This document shows, piece by piece, positions 24,956 through 34,129 of a DNA stretch of 64,000 nucleotides. The stretch is from Prevotella sp. Lineage in GTDB: Bacteria; Bacteroidota; Bacteroidia; Bacteroidales; Bacteroidaceae. A program made the translations under genes and the position numbers. The DNA is taken from positions 62,001-126,000 of the forward strand of contig JAFUEP010000042.1 of NCBI GenBank assembly GCA_017470345.1, given 5' to 3'. The notes below the pieces were generated by a model. That model was not told the DNA's origin. It ran no database searches and saw only the letters and a list, made by a program, of their open reading frames with translations. Numbering within the stretch: position 1 is the stretch's first letter; every line of letters starts with the position of its first letter.

Positions 24956-24987
24956 GAAAGAAAACGCACAGGAAGGAGGAGTGAGAT

Positions 24988-26169
24988 ATGAAGTACTACC
25001 TGATTGCAGGTGAGGCCAGCGGCGACCTGCACGCCTCGCGACTGATGAGAGCCCTGCGGACGGAGGATCCCGAGGCCCAGTTCCGATGCATCGGGGGCGA
25101 CCTGATGCAGGCTGAGGGGGGCGTGCTCCTGCGCCACTACCGCGAGCTGGCCTATATGGGCTTCGTGCCTGTGCTGATGCATCTGCCGACCATCTTTCGC
25201 AACATGAGCCGATGCAAGGCCGACATTGTCAGCTGGAAGCCTGACGTCGTCATTCTCGTCGACTATCCGGGCTTCAATCTCAGCATTGCCAAGTTTGTAC
25301 ACGAGAAAGCCGTCTGCCCCGTCTACTACTACATCTCGCCCAAGATATGGGCTTGGAAGGAGTATCGCATCCGCAACATCCGACGCGACGTCGACGAGCT
25401 GTTCTCCATTCTTCCCTTCGAGGTCGACTTCTTTGAAGGCAAGCATCACTACCCTATCCACTACGTAGGCAATCCCACGGCTGACGAGGTCAGCGAATAT
25501 CTCAAAGCTGCGAAGGCCAGTAATGATTCCTTTACAGACGACAACGGCATCGAACCCGACAAGCCCATCATCGCACTGCTCTGCGGAAGTCGGCGTCAAG
25601 AGATCAAGGACAACCTGCCCGCCATGCTCGAAGCGACTGACGATCTCGTAGCCAACGGAGGCTATCAGGCCGTCATCGCCTGCGCGCCTGCCATCGAGCC
25701 AGAATATTACCATCAATTCACCACTGGCCACAACGCCCTGCTGTTGCCAGCCGGCGGCACCTACAGACTGCTCAGTAAAGCCCACGCAGCCCTCGTCACC
25801 AGCGGCACGGCCACACTCGAGACGGCACTCTTCCGCGTGCCACAGGTGGTCTGCTACGAGACTCCCCTGCCCCGCCTCATCGGCTGGCTACGACGACGCA
25901 TATTGAAGGTCAGGTTCATCTCGCTGGTCAACCTGATTGCCGACCGCGAGGTGGTCAGCGAGCTCGTCGCTGACTCATTCTCTGTCGATAACATCCGCTG
26001 CCAGCTGGACAGCATCCTCAGAGGCCCACGTCGCCAGCAGATGCTCGAAGGCTACGATGACGTCTGGCGCCGCCTGGGCAACGAGAATGCCCCTCAATGC
26101 GCTGCCGCAACCATGACAAGACTGCTCCGCACCCGTCAGGGGCAGACAGACTGGAAGCTAAGTATGTGA
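24988..26169 (+). CDS. lpxB: Lipid-A-disaccharide synthase
   Basis: A 393-residue GT19 glycosyltransferase that joins UDP-2,3-diacylglucosamine and lipid X to give the lipid A disaccharide. Landmarks: GEASGDLHASRLMRAL at residues 8-23, YYISPKIWAWKEYRIRNI, YVGNPTADE, the LLCGSRRQEIKDNLP nucleotide-binding region and VTSGTATLETALF. It acts at the inner leaflet of the inner membrane. It is probably co-transcribed with surE. Its 3' end faces cdsA across an inverted repeat. Confidence 0.96.
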   Translation: MKYYLIAGEASGDLHASRLMRALRTEDPEAQFRCIGGDLMQAEGGVLLRHYRELAYMGFVPVLMHLPTIFRNMSRCKADIVSWKPDVVILVDYPGFNLSIAKFVHEKAVCPVYYYISPKIWAWKEYRIRNIRRDVDELFSILPFEVDFFEGKHHYPIHYVGNPTADEVSEYLKAAKASNDSFTDDNGIEPDKPIIALLCGSRRQEIKDNLPAMLEATDDLVANGGYQAVIACAPAIEPEYYHQFTTGHNALLLPAGGTYRLLSKAHAALVTSGTATLETALFRVPQVVCYETPLPRLIGWLRRRILKVRFISLVNLIADREVVSELVADSFSVDNIRCQLDSILRGPRRQQMLEGYDDVWRRLGNENAPQCAAATMTRLLRTRQGQTDWKLSM

Positions 26170-26172
26170 AAA

Positions 26173-26236
26173 TGTCACTTTGCCCTTTGCCACATTATTT
26201 AGGATTTCCCTCATGTGGCAAAGTGACAAAGTGACA
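26173..26236. repeat. Inverted repeat with 8-bp units between convergent lpxB and cdsA
   Basis: The left arm (26173-26195) and right arm (26213-26236) are near-perfect reverse complements of 23 and 24 bases. The right arm reads as AGTGACAA units in 8-base phase. Loop of 17 bases. There is no adjacent T-run, but the position fits a bidirectional transcription end. Confidence 0.75.
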
Positions 26237-26248
26237 AGTGCGTTATAA

Positions 26249-27088
26249 TCAGAACAAAGTGAGCGTGTAAAGATAGACGACGGCTGCAGGGATGGCCAGG
26301 AGCGAGGAGTCGAAGCGATCGAGCATGCCACCATGACCAGGCAGGATATTACCAGAATCCTTAATGCCGAGGGTGCGCTTGAAGAGCGACTCGACAAGGT
26401 CGCCCCACGTGCCGAAGACCACCACCGTCAGGCCTAGGCCTGCCCACTGAAGTGCATCGAGGCCCGATACCCCAAGGTCGTACTTCTTCAGCAGATAGCT
26501 GATGACGACGGCCACGACCACGACGAGCAGTCCGCCGCCGATGCTGCCCTCCCAGGTCTTGCCTGGCGAGATGCGCGGGAAGAGCTTATGGCGTCCAAGG
26601 AGTGAGCCGAAGCAATAGGCCCCCGAGTCGTTGAGCCATAAGAAGACGAAGACGGAAAGGGGCATGACGGGGCTATAGCTACCGTTCTCAGGAAAAGCGA
26701 GGACGGTCAGCATGGAGAGTGGTAGTGCGATGTAGAGCTGGGGGAGCATGGTGTAGGCCCAGTTGTTGATGGGGTCCTTCTCCTTGAGATACAGCTCGGC
26801 CACGAGGAGATAGATGATCGTGACGAGGTAGGGGATGAAGACCGTGGGTGGCGTCAAGCCGCTATTGAAGCCGGCCATCGAAAGGAAGAGATAGACGGCT
26901 GCAACGGTCGAGATGAATTGATTGACGTGGGTGTAGGGGCGTTCGTTGACCAGCCCGCAGAACTCCCACGTAGTCATACCTGTGACGACGGCAAAGAGGA
27001 AGACCATGGCCGTTGGGTTGAGGAAACTCGTGACGATAGCGGCGACGAAGATGACGCCTGTGATGGTGCGTACTATGAAGTTATTCAT
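26249..27088 (-). CDS. cdsA: Phosphatidate cytidylyltransferase
   Basis: A 279-residue integral membrane enzyme that makes CDP-diacylglycerol from CTP and phosphatidate. About eight hydrophobic helices are visible and the complete CDS signature sits near the C-terminus (KRTLGIKDSGNILPGHGGML then DRFDS). The ATG at 27088 overlaps the 3' end of ftsH by 8 bases; the longer upstream frame is ftsH read in another frame. It is the last gene of the rsfS-ftsH-cdsA group. Confidence 0.95.
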   Translation of the reverse strand: MNNFIVRTITGVIFVAAIVTSFLNPTAMVFLFAVVTGMTTWEFCGLVNERPYTHVNQFISTVAAVYLFLSMAGFNSGLTPPTVFIPYLVTIIYLLVAELYLKEKDPINNWAYTMLPQLYIALPLSMLTVLAFPENGSYSPVMPLSVFVFLWLNDSGAYCFGSLLGRHKLFPRISPGKTWEGSIGGGLLVVVVAVVISYLLKKYDLGVSGLDALQWAGLGLTVVVFGTWGDLVESLFKRTLGIKDSGNILPGHGGMLDRFDSSLLAIPAAVVYLYTLTLF

Positions 27089-29123
27089 CGTTCTTCTCCT
27101 CCTTTCCTGATGTTTGTTCGTCATTCTGCTGCTGGGCTTCCAAAGCCTTGGCGCGCTCCTCGGCCATGCGCTCAGCATCGGCACGCATCTGAGCCTCAAG
27201 CAGTTCCTCGGTGCGGCTCTGCCATGGGCGTTTGCCGAAGATCTTCTCGACGTCGTCAGCGAAGATGACCTCGCGCTCGATGAGCAGCTGGGCCAGCTGG
27301 GCGTGACCATCGGCATGCTCAGTGAGGATGCGCTTGGCGCGATCATATTGCTCGTTGATCATCCTCAGCACCTCGTCGTCCATAAGCTTGGCTGTAGCCT
27401 CAGAGTAAGGCCGCTGGAACTGATACTCACTATTATTATAATAGCACACGTTGGGCAGCCTATCGCTCATACCAGCAAAGGCAATCATGCCGTAGGCTTG
27501 CTTTGTCGTGCGCTCCAAGTCGTTCATGGCGCCTGTGGAGATGTGGCCGATGAAGAGTTCCTCAGCAGCGCGTCCGCCAAGCAGCGAGCACATCTCGTCG
27601 AGCATGGCCTCCTTGGTTTGGAGGACTCGCTCTTCTGGCAGATACCAGGCAGCGCCGAGGGCCTGACCACGAGGTACGATGGAGACCTTGACCAAGGGGT
27701 TGGCGAACTCCGTGAACCAGGAGATGGTGGCATGACCAGCCTCATGAATGGCAATGGAGCGCTTCTCTTGATCCGTCATCACTTTGGTCTTCTTCTCCAG
27801 TCCGCCAATGATGCGGTCGACGGCGTCAAGGAAGTCCTGACGGCCCACTGTGGGGCTATCATGGCGGGCAGCGATGAGAGCAGCCTCGTTGCAGACGTTG
27901 GCAATGTCGGCACCCGAGAAGCCTGGCGTCTGGCGTGCCAGGAAGTCGACGTCGACGGAGTCGTCCGTCTTGATGGGACGCAGGTGGACGAGGAATATCT
28001 CGCGTCGCTCGCTCAGGTCAGGCAGGTCGACATGAATCTGTCGATCGAAGCGTCCGGCTCGCAGGAGGGCCGAGTCGAGCATGTCGGCACGGTTAGTGGC
28101 CGCAAGGATGATGACGCCGCTATTGGTGCCGAAGCCGTCCATCTCAGTGAGCAGGGCGTTGAGGGTGTTCTCGCGCTCATCGTTGCCGCCCATGGCAGGA
28201 TTCTTCGAGCGGGCCCGTCCTACGGCGTCAATCTCGTCGATGAAGATAATACAGGGCGACTTCGCCTTAGCCTGCTGAAACAGATCGCGCACACGTGAGG
28301 CTCCGACGCCTACGAACATCTCGACAAAGTCGGAACCCGACATCGAGAAGAAGGGCACACCGGCTTCACCTGCTACGGCTTTGGCCAACAAGGTCTTACC
28401 CGTGCCCGGAGGGCCGACGAGTAATGCGCCCTTGGGAATCTTGCCGCCCAGGTCGGTATACTTCTGCGGGTTCTTCAGGAATTCGACGATCTCCTGCACC
28501 TCCTGTTTGGCGCCCTCTTGACCAGCCACGTCCTTGAACGTAATGCCCAGTTCGCCACCCTTCTCATACATCTTGGCCTTCGACTTGCCGACATTGAAGA
28601 TGCCGCCCATGCCGCCGCCCATGCCGCCACTCATCAGGCGCATGAAAAGCATCCAGACAATGACAAGCAGGAAGATGGGCAGAAGCAGATTGAACAGATA
28701 GCCCAGCACGCCGCCTTCCTTCTCGCGCTCATAGGTCAGCTCACCCGTGAAGACGCTGTCGGCACGTGCCGTCTCAACGATTTTCTCAACCTTCTCGACA
28801 CTGCCGAACTCAACGCTGAGATAGGGCGTGGTGCCCACTTGGTCAGTTCCTTTGTGGAAGACGGAGCGGATGCTGTCGGGCTTGACATACATCTTGAGCG
28901 TATTCTTCGTCTTGTTGACCACGATGTTGGAGGCATTACCCTTAGCCAGCAACTCCTGAAACTCAGAATAGGACACCTCCTTTTGAGCAGTCTGCGGCTG
29001 CTGAATACCCGTAGCTCCATTGCTGAAGTAAAGGAACGTCAGTGCCAGGATAACGAGCAAATAGATCCAGTTCATATTGAACCGGGGCATCTTCGGTTGT
29101 TGATTGTTGTTCTGTTGTTCCAT
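27081..29123 (-). CDS. ftsH: ATP-dependent zinc metalloprotease FtsH
   Basis: A 680-residue membrane AAA+ protease that degrades membrane and short-lived cytosolic proteins. An N-terminal helix (about 20-36) and a second (about 140-160) flank the periplasmic part. The AAA module has Walker A GPPGTGKT near residue 235 and the second region of homology ([11 protein letters not shown]). The zinc motif HEAGH is near residue 459. A Gly-rich GGMGGGMGG stretch follows the second helix. The C-terminal tail is long and rich in Glu/Gln/Lys. Organised with rsfS upstream and cdsA downstream. Confidence 0.97.
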   Translation of the reverse strand: MEQQNNNQQPKMPRFNMNWIYLLVILALTFLYFSNGATGIQQPQTAQKEVSYSEFQELLAKGNASNIVVNKTKNTLKMYVKPDSIRSVFHKGTDQVGTTPYLSVEFGSVEKVEKIVETARADSVFTGELTYEREKEGGVLGYLFNLLLPIFLLVIVWMLFMRLMSGGMGGGMGGIFNVGKSKAKMYEKGGELGITFKDVAGQEGAKQEVQEIVEFLKNPQKYTDLGGKIPKGALLVGPPGTGKTLLAKAVAGEAGVPFFSMSGSDFVEMFVGVGASRVRDLFQQAKAKSPCIIFIDEIDAVGRARSKNPAMGGNDERENTLNALLTEMDGFGTNSGVIILAATNRADMLDSALLRAGRFDRQIHVDLPDLSERREIFLVHLRPIKTDDSVDVDFLARQTPGFSGADIANVCNEAALIAARHDSPTVGRQDFLDAVDRIIGGLEKKTKVMTDQEKRSIAIHEAGHATISWFTEFANPLVKVSIVPRGQALGAAWYLPEERVLQTKEAMLDEMCSLLGGRAAEELFIGHISTGAMNDLERTTKQAYGMIAFAGMSDRLPNVCYYNNSEYQFQRPYSEATAKLMDDEVLRMINEQYDRAKRILTEHADGHAQLAQLLIEREVIFADDVEKIFGKRPWQSRTEELLEAQMRADAERMAEERAKALEAQQQNDEQTSGKEEKNDE

Positions 29124-29149
29124 AAAGATGGCTTAATTCTATTCTTTAT

Positions 29150-29509
29150 TTAGTCTAAATCGGGAATATGAGTCAGCTGGGCATCCTCCCACAGATGTTC
29201 CAGATCGTAGTAGGCACGCACGTCAGGCAGGAAAATATGGACCAGCACCTCGCCATAGTCCATAGCCACCCATTGGGCATTCTCGAGTCCTACCACGTGT
29301 GTAGGCTTCTCTTTGAGCTGCTCACGGAGCACATCACCCACAGATTCGGCGATGGCTTCGACCTGAGTGGGCGAGTTGCCCTGACAGACTACGAACGAGG
29401 AGCAAATGGTGCCGTCGATGCCGCTTAGGTCGACAACGACGACTTGACTCCCCTTTTTCTCATGGATTCCCTTGATGATGTTCTCAACGAGTATGGCTGT
29501 TTGTTCCAT
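29150..29509 (-). CDS. rsfS: Ribosome silencing factor RsfS (Iojap family)
   Basis: A 119-residue RsfS/YbeB. It binds ribosomal protein uL14 on the large subunit and blocks subunit joining in slow growth. Family landmarks are present: DGTICSSFVVCQGNSPTQVEAIAESV shortened to its core FVVCQGNS, VVGLENAQWVAMDYGEVLVH and the final tryptophan-containing LEHLWEDA. It has its own promoter box at 29551-29558 and is followed by ftsH after 26 bases, a common gene order in Bacteroidetes. Confidence 0.95.
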   Translation of the reverse strand: MEQTAILVENIIKGIHEKKGSQVVVVDLSGIDGTICSSFVVCQGNSPTQVEAIAESVGDVLREQLKEKPTHVVGLENAQWVAMDYGEVLVHIFLPDVRAYYDLEHLWEDAQLTHIPDLD

Positions 29510-29550
29510 TCAATGATTTTAGATGACTATGTTGTTCGGTTTATATGCTG

Positions 29551-29558
29551 CAAAGATA
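29551..29558 (-). promoter_or_regulatory. -7 box (TATCTTTG) for rsfS-ftsH-cdsA
   Basis: Perfect TAnnTTTG element on the minus strand, 41 bases before the rsfS ATG. Confidence 0.7.
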
Positions 29559-29652
29559 GTGCTTTTTGTCCGAATTTAGCCCTTAATTGCACTTTTTTTG
29601 AGAATTTTTAAAAAAAAGTCGCGAAAAGTTTTGGTGGTTCAAGAAAAATGCG

Positions 29653-29660
29653 TACCTTTG
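29653..29660 (+). promoter_or_regulatory. -7 box (TACCTTTG) for tRNA-Gln
   Basis: Perfect TAnnTTTG element 40 bases before the mature tRNA 5' end. Confidence 0.7.
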
Positions 29661-29700
29661 CAACCGCAAAACGGAAATGATTCCGATTGCAGTCCAAGTT

Positions 29701-29771
29701 TGGGGTATGGTGTAATGGTAACACTGCAGATTCTGGTCCTGCCTTTCCTGGTTCGAGTCCGGGTACCCCAA
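29701..29771 (+). tRNA. tRNA-Gln (anticodon CTG)
   Basis: A full cloverleaf of 71 bases: acceptor TGGGGTA pairs with TACCCCA; D stem GTGT/ACAC; anticodon loop TTCTGGT giving CTG, which reads CAG; T arm CCTGG-TTCGAGT-CCGGG; discriminator A. CCA is not encoded. The anticodon stem has one A-C mismatch at its loop-closing pair (positions 31-39). A strong terminator follows. Confidence 0.95.
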
Positions 29772-29778
29772 CAAAAGA

Positions 29779-29816
29779 AAAGCTGCTAAGTTCAAACTTA
29801 GCAGCTTTCTTTTTTC
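29779..29816 (+). terminator. Terminator after tRNA-Gln, probably bidirectional
   Basis: A 14-base perfect inverted repeat (AAAGCTGCTAAGTT and complement) followed by CTTTTTTC. The opposite strand also has a T-rich exit (TTTTCTTTT) 18 bases after the dcuB stop, so it can serve the convergent dcuB operon. Confidence 0.9.
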
Positions 29817-29834
29817 TATATCTCCCAAGAAGCG

Positions 29835-31169
29835 TCAATAGATAATCATCGAGAGCACGTAGGCCACGATTGTCGAAACGAAGACACAGATCAGGCCAGG
29901 CATCATGAACGAATGGTTCAGCAGATACTTACCAATGACGGTGGTGCCCGAACGGTCGAAGTTGACGGTTGCGATATCTGAGGGATAGTTGGGAATGAAG
30001 AAGTAGCCATAGACGCTAGGCAGCACACCCAGCAGCACGGGCCCTTCGATGCCGAGGGAATAGGCCAGCGGCAGCATGGCGACGACGACAGCCCCCTGCG
30101 AGTTGATGAGCACAGAGACGAGGAAGAAGACGAAGGCAATCGACCACGGATAAGCCTCGACGATGTCGGAGAGCATCAGTTTCATCTCGTCGAGATAGTT
30201 TGAGAAGTAGGTGTCAGCCAGCCAGGCAATACCATAGATAGCCACGACGGCCACCATACCCGACTGCCACACAGGCCCTGCGACGGCTTTCTTCGGCTGT
30301 GCCTTGCAGAAGATAATCATGAGGGCAGCTGCCGAGATCATGACAATCTGAATGACAAGGTTCATCTTCAGAGATTGGCCGTCCCATGAGGGCAGCAGGT
30401 TGGGGAAGATGGCAAACATCACGATGACACAGAGGGCTGCGAGGAAGACGTAGACGGCGTTCTTGGCTTCGCGCGGGATCTTGAGGTCGAGAGTTGTGGC
30501 GCTCTTGCCATAGATGTAGGCACGCTGCTCGGGATCCTTCAGCTTAGCCTGGAACTGCGGGTCCTTGTCGAGGTCGAGGCCACGATGATAGCTGGCAGCG
30601 GCAGCGGTCATCAAGCCACAGATGCAGGCTGGGATGGAGACCATCAGTACGCGTGGAATGGTGATGTCGAACCCGTTCGCGTTGGATATTGAGACGAAGG
30701 CGACGACGGCAGCCGCAATGGGCGAACAGGTGATGCCCACCTGCGATGCGATGGAAGCCACTCCACAGGGGCGCTCCGGACGGATGCCTTTCTTCAGCGC
30801 GATGTCGCATATAATAGGCATCAGCGTGTAGACGACGTGGCCCGTCCCAACGAGCACGGTGAGGAAGAAGGTGCAGAGGGGCGCCAGGAAGGTGATGCGG
30901 TCGGGATGCTTGCGCAGCAGTCGTTCGGCAATCTGGATGAGCCAGTCCATACCGCCTGAGGCCTGCATGATGCCAGCACACGTGACGGCAGCGATGATGA
31001 TGTAAATCACGTCCGTCGGAGGTGTGCCAGGCTTGAGTCCGAATCCAAAAACGAGGATCGCCAGTCCGATGCCGGAGATGGCGCCGAGTGCCAGTGAGCC
31101 GTAGCGCGAGCCCACCCAGAGAGCTCCTAAGACGATGAGGAGCTGCAGAAGCATTGTTAGTGTAATCAT
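29835..31169 (-). CDS. dcuB: Anaerobic C4-dicarboxylate transporter (DcuA/DcuB family)
   Basis: A 444-residue inner-membrane carrier with about ten to twelve hydrophobic helices. Family landmarks: GSRYGSLALGAISGIGLAIL near the N-terminus, GTGHVVYTLMPIICDIALK, ASIASQVGITCSPIAAAVVA and the C-terminal YGYFFIPNYPSDIATVNFD. Such carriers exchange fumarate, malate or aspartate for succinate, which suits a succinate-producing anaerobe. DcuA and DcuB cannot be told apart with certainty from sequence alone. It is the last gene of the lysC-lysA-fbp run and ends at a bidirectional terminator. Confidence 0.93.
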   Translation of the reverse strand: MITLTMLLQLLIVLGALWVGSRYGSLALGAISGIGLAILVFGFGLKPGTPPTDVIYIIIAAVTCAGIMQASGGMDWLIQIAERLLRKHPDRITFLAPLCTFFLTVLVGTGHVVYTLMPIICDIALKKGIRPERPCGVASIASQVGITCSPIAAAVVAFVSISNANGFDITIPRVLMVSIPACICGLMTAAAASYHRGLDLDKDPQFQAKLKDPEQRAYIYGKSATTLDLKIPREAKNAVYVFLAALCVIVMFAIFPNLLPSWDGQSLKMNLVIQIVMISAAALMIIFCKAQPKKAVAGPVWQSGMVAVVAIYGIAWLADTYFSNYLDEMKLMLSDIVEAYPWSIAFVFFLVSVLINSQGAVVVAMLPLAYSLGIEGPVLLGVLPSVYGYFFIPNYPSDIATVNFDRSGTTVIGKYLLNHSFMMPGLICVFVSTIVAYVLSMIIY

Positions 31170-31199
31170 AGGCTAAAAATTGGTTATTTGTTAGAGAAC

Positions 31200-33164
31200 T
31201 TAGGTTCGTTTTTCCTTGATGATGCCGTGCCGATAGGCATAGAGCAAATCCTTCAGGTCGGCTATCTGAGAGCGCAGCTCGGCCCCCTTGTCAGTATCAG
31301 CGACGAGCATGCGGTGGGTTGACATCTCGACGATCTGAGTTGTCGACTTGATGTCAGTGCCCCTGATGACGGCGTCGCGCTCGCTGGTGAAGGGCTCATG
31401 CTGGACAAGCTGGAAGCCACGACTGTGATAGACCAGCGTATAGCCGGCAATGCCCGTCTCCTTGTGATAGGCTTCGGAGAATCCGCCGTCAATGACCATC
31501 AGACGGCCTCCAGCCTTTATAGGGTTCTCGCCCGAGCCGGCATGCACAGGCACGTGGCCATTGATGATGTGACGCGTCTCGCCCTTCACGCCGAAGGCAT
31601 CCAGGATGCGGTCGCACACCTCCTGCGAGTCGCGCAATTTGAAATAGTTTCCCTTCTCCTCATGGTAGGTGGTCTTGTCCTCAAGGAAATAGCGCTCGAA
31701 GGTGGCCATCTTCGACTTGTCGAACAATGGAGAATCCTTGCCACACCAGAGGTAGAGGAAGTAGTCCTTGGCGAAGGCCTTGGTCTCTGCGGGGGTGTCG
31801 TTCTCAAAGGCGGCACGAATGAGCTGGCCTGTGAATTCCATCAGCTCACGTCCGGCATAGGTCTTCCCGAGGATTTCAACCTCTTTCAGTGTGCCGTCAT
31901 CGTTGAGCGGCACAGAGGCATGGAAGAGCAAGTTCTGATTGCAGACATTGTACATGCACCCGTGGCTGAGGATGGAGCGGATATGCTTGCGCAGCTTCTC
32001 AGAGACGCGGAACGAGTGGTGAAGTTTCTTCATCAGATCGTCCTCCTCAGGCGTCAGGGCTGAAGGGTCATTGGGGTCGATGGTCGGGAAGCAGCATGAC
32101 TTCATCGCGTAGTCATGGCCGTCGACATTGCACGTGTGCTTCGCGTAGTCTACGTGCTCCAGCAGGCAGCGGTCCTCCATCTGCCATTCGGGGCGCCGAT
32201 GGAAGATGCGGGCCTCCTCCTTAAACTGGATTACGGAGATGGCCTTGTGCATCTTTGCCGTCAGCTGGAGCGTCTTCTCGTCCATCCGGCTGTCTTCCTT
32301 GAGCAGTTTGGGCATGAATTCCTCACAGGGATCATCGCCGTAGACCTCAAGCGCAAACGTGGCCAGCGGCACGAGATTGATGCCGTAGCCCTCCTCGAGT
32401 GTCGTCAGGTTGGCATAGCGCAGCGACAGGCGGAGGACGTTGCAGATACAGGCATCGTTGCCCGCACAGGCTCCCATCCACAAGATGTCGTGATTGCCCC
32501 ACTGTATGTCCCAGGAGTGGTATTTCTCCAGGGTGTCCATGATGATGTGCGCGCCAGGCCCGCGATCGTAGATGTCGCCCAGGATATGCAGCTGGTCAAT
32601 GACAAGCTGCTGTATGACATTCGAAATGGCCACGATGAAGTCGTCGGCCCGTCCTGTCGAGATGATGGTGTCGACGATGACAGCCACGTAGGCCGCCTTG
32701 TTCTGATCGTCAGTGCTCTCGTGGAGCAATTCCTCGATGATATACGAGAATTCTGCAGGCAACGACTTGCGCACCTTCGAGCGCGTGTATTTTGAGGAGA
32801 CGTCACGACAGACTCTCACCAGCTGGTGGATCGTGATGCGATACCAGTCGTCGAGGTCATCCTCATTGGTCTTGATCAGTTCCAGCTTTTGCTCAGGATA
32901 GTAGATCAGCGTGCAGAGTTCCTTCTTCTCCGACTCCCTGATGGTGTTGCCGAATATCTCGCTGACCTTGCGCTTGATGTTGCCTGAAGCATTCTTCAGC
33001 ACATGGCGGAAGGCCTCGTATTCGCCGTGAATGTCGGCCAGGAAGTGCTCTGTCCCCTTGGGCAGGTTAAGTATGGCCTCGAGATTGATAATCTCGCGTG
33101 AAGCATCGGCCACGGTTGGGAAGATGTTGGATAGCAGATGAAGGTATTTCTCGTCAGTATTCAT
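31200..33164 (-). CDS. fbp: Fructose-1,6-bisphosphatase class III
   Basis: A 654-residue class III enzyme, the metallophosphatase-fold type of Firmicutes and Bacteroidetes, unrelated to E. coli Fbp. It hydrolyses fructose-1,6-bisphosphate for gluconeogenesis. Metal-binding motifs are visible: FLADIHGEYEAF near residue 40, LGDIYDRGPGAHIIMD, WDIQWGNHDILWMGA, and INGHVPVHAG. The ATG at 33164 overlaps the upstream gene stop as ATGA, indicating translational coupling; the longer frame upstream is the neighbouring gene in another frame. Confidence 0.95.
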   Translation of the reverse strand: MNTDEKYLHLLSNIFPTVADASREIINLEAILNLPKGTEHFLADIHGEYEAFRHVLKNASGNIKRKVSEIFGNTIRESEKKELCTLIYYPEQKLELIKTNEDDLDDWYRITIHQLVRVCRDVSSKYTRSKVRKSLPAEFSYIIEELLHESTDDQNKAAYVAVIVDTIISTGRADDFIVAISNVIQQLVIDQLHILGDIYDRGPGAHIIMDTLEKYHSWDIQWGNHDILWMGACAGNDACICNVLRLSLRYANLTTLEEGYGINLVPLATFALEVYGDDPCEEFMPKLLKEDSRMDEKTLQLTAKMHKAISVIQFKEEARIFHRRPEWQMEDRCLLEHVDYAKHTCNVDGHDYAMKSCCFPTIDPNDPSALTPEEDDLMKKLHHSFRVSEKLRKHIRSILSHGCMYNVCNQNLLFHASVPLNDDGTLKEVEILGKTYAGRELMEFTGQLIRAAFENDTPAETKAFAKDYFLYLWCGKDSPLFDKSKMATFERYFLEDKTTYHEEKGNYFKLRDSQEVCDRILDAFGVKGETRHIINGHVPVHAGSGENPIKAGGRLMVIDGGFSEAYHKETGIAGYTLVYHSRGFQLVQHEPFTSERDAVIRGTDIKSTTQIVEMSTHRMLVADTDKGAELRSQIADLKDLLYAYRHGIIKEKRT

Positions 33165-34129
33165 ATTTTCATGTGATTGGTCAGACTCGTCCGAAGCTGT
33201 GCCGTCGTACGGTTGTCCGCTGGCGGACACGGCATGAAGCCCTCGTCGAGCAACATTTGTTCTTTTAGTAGCTGTAAGGCGCTGGCAAACAGCCCTGTCA
33301 GCTTTTTGTCCTCGAGCTCTCTGAGCAGTCTCTCCTCGATGAGCGAGGGTCGTCGGAGTGCCTGATGCAGGTCGCATAGCAACATCAGTTCCAGCCTTCC
33401 GCCCTGCATCTGCCGCTTCATCTCTTTCACGAGATCCGCGATGCCGGCCTTCGTCCGTGCCACGGGTCTCTGATAGCCTTCAGGCAGATAGCTGACAGGT
33501 GTCGTGTGGGGCGGAATCTGCAGGCCCATGAGGCTCAGCCCGCGATCGAGCAGCGCGCTGACCCCTTCGTGTGAGGTGTAGATATAGAGTAGCCGCCATT
33601 GGACGTCAGCAGGCAGCTTCTCATCGCCGACCCATCGCGGGTCGCCGCAGAGCGCCACTTTCAGTAGCAGGCTCAGCGCATGGCGTGAGTCGTCGTTGAG
33701 GAAAGACAACACGTCGGAGTCCATCACTTTCTGATAGATGCGGATCATCCTGTCTGCTGCTTCTTCCGGGCGGATAGTCTTGGTGATCAGAGGGTTTCGC
33801 AAGGTCTCTACCCTCGGGTTGTCGCCAAGCATTTCGGCCTCGATGTCACTTCGTGCCACGACGACGTAGGCATTCCGCCCGTCGACCGTCTGGCCGTGAG
33901 GTGTCAGTATGCGGCGCGAATGGCCCATTTTCAGCTGGGCAGCCCATTCCACCAGCCCATGCTGATGAACGATGTCGGGCTGATGCTCTTTGAGATAGTG
34001 CTTCGCCTCCTGCAGGTTGTCAGCGGAGATCGACGAGACACTCTGCCCCATTGCCCCGGCCAGCATGTTGACGTAGTTGGCTATCAAGCTGTCGTTCTTT
34101 GGGTAGATGTGAAGCACGCTCGTCGTCAT
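33161..34129 (-). CDS. Unknown protein with glycosyltransferase-4-like N-terminal half
   Basis: A 322-residue cytosolic protein. The N-terminal ~130 residues look like the first Rossmann half of a GT-B glycosyltransferase (HIYPKNDSLIANYVNMLAGA, PDIVHQHG, RRILTPHGQ). The second half is helical and charged and shows none of the donor-binding motifs of GT4 enzymes (no E-x7-E), so catalysis is doubtful. It overlaps both lysA upstream and fbp downstream by 4 bases (ATGA), which implies co-translation in a lysine/gluconeogenesis operon. I cannot name a function. Confidence 0.82.
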   Translation of the reverse strand: MTTSVLHIYPKNDSLIANYVNMLAGAMGQSVSSISADNLQEAKHYLKEHQPDIVHQHGLVEWAAQLKMGHSRRILTPHGQTVDGRNAYVVVARSDIEAEMLGDNPRVETLRNPLITKTIRPEEAADRMIRIYQKVMDSDVLSFLNDDSRHALSLLLKVALCGDPRWVGDEKLPADVQWRLLYIYTSHEGVSALLDRGLSLMGLQIPPHTTPVSYLPEGYQRPVARTKAGIADLVKEMKRQMQGGRLELMLLCDLHQALRRPSLIEERLLRELEDKKLTGLFASALQLLKEQMLLDEGFMPCPPADNRTTAQLRTSLTNHMKI

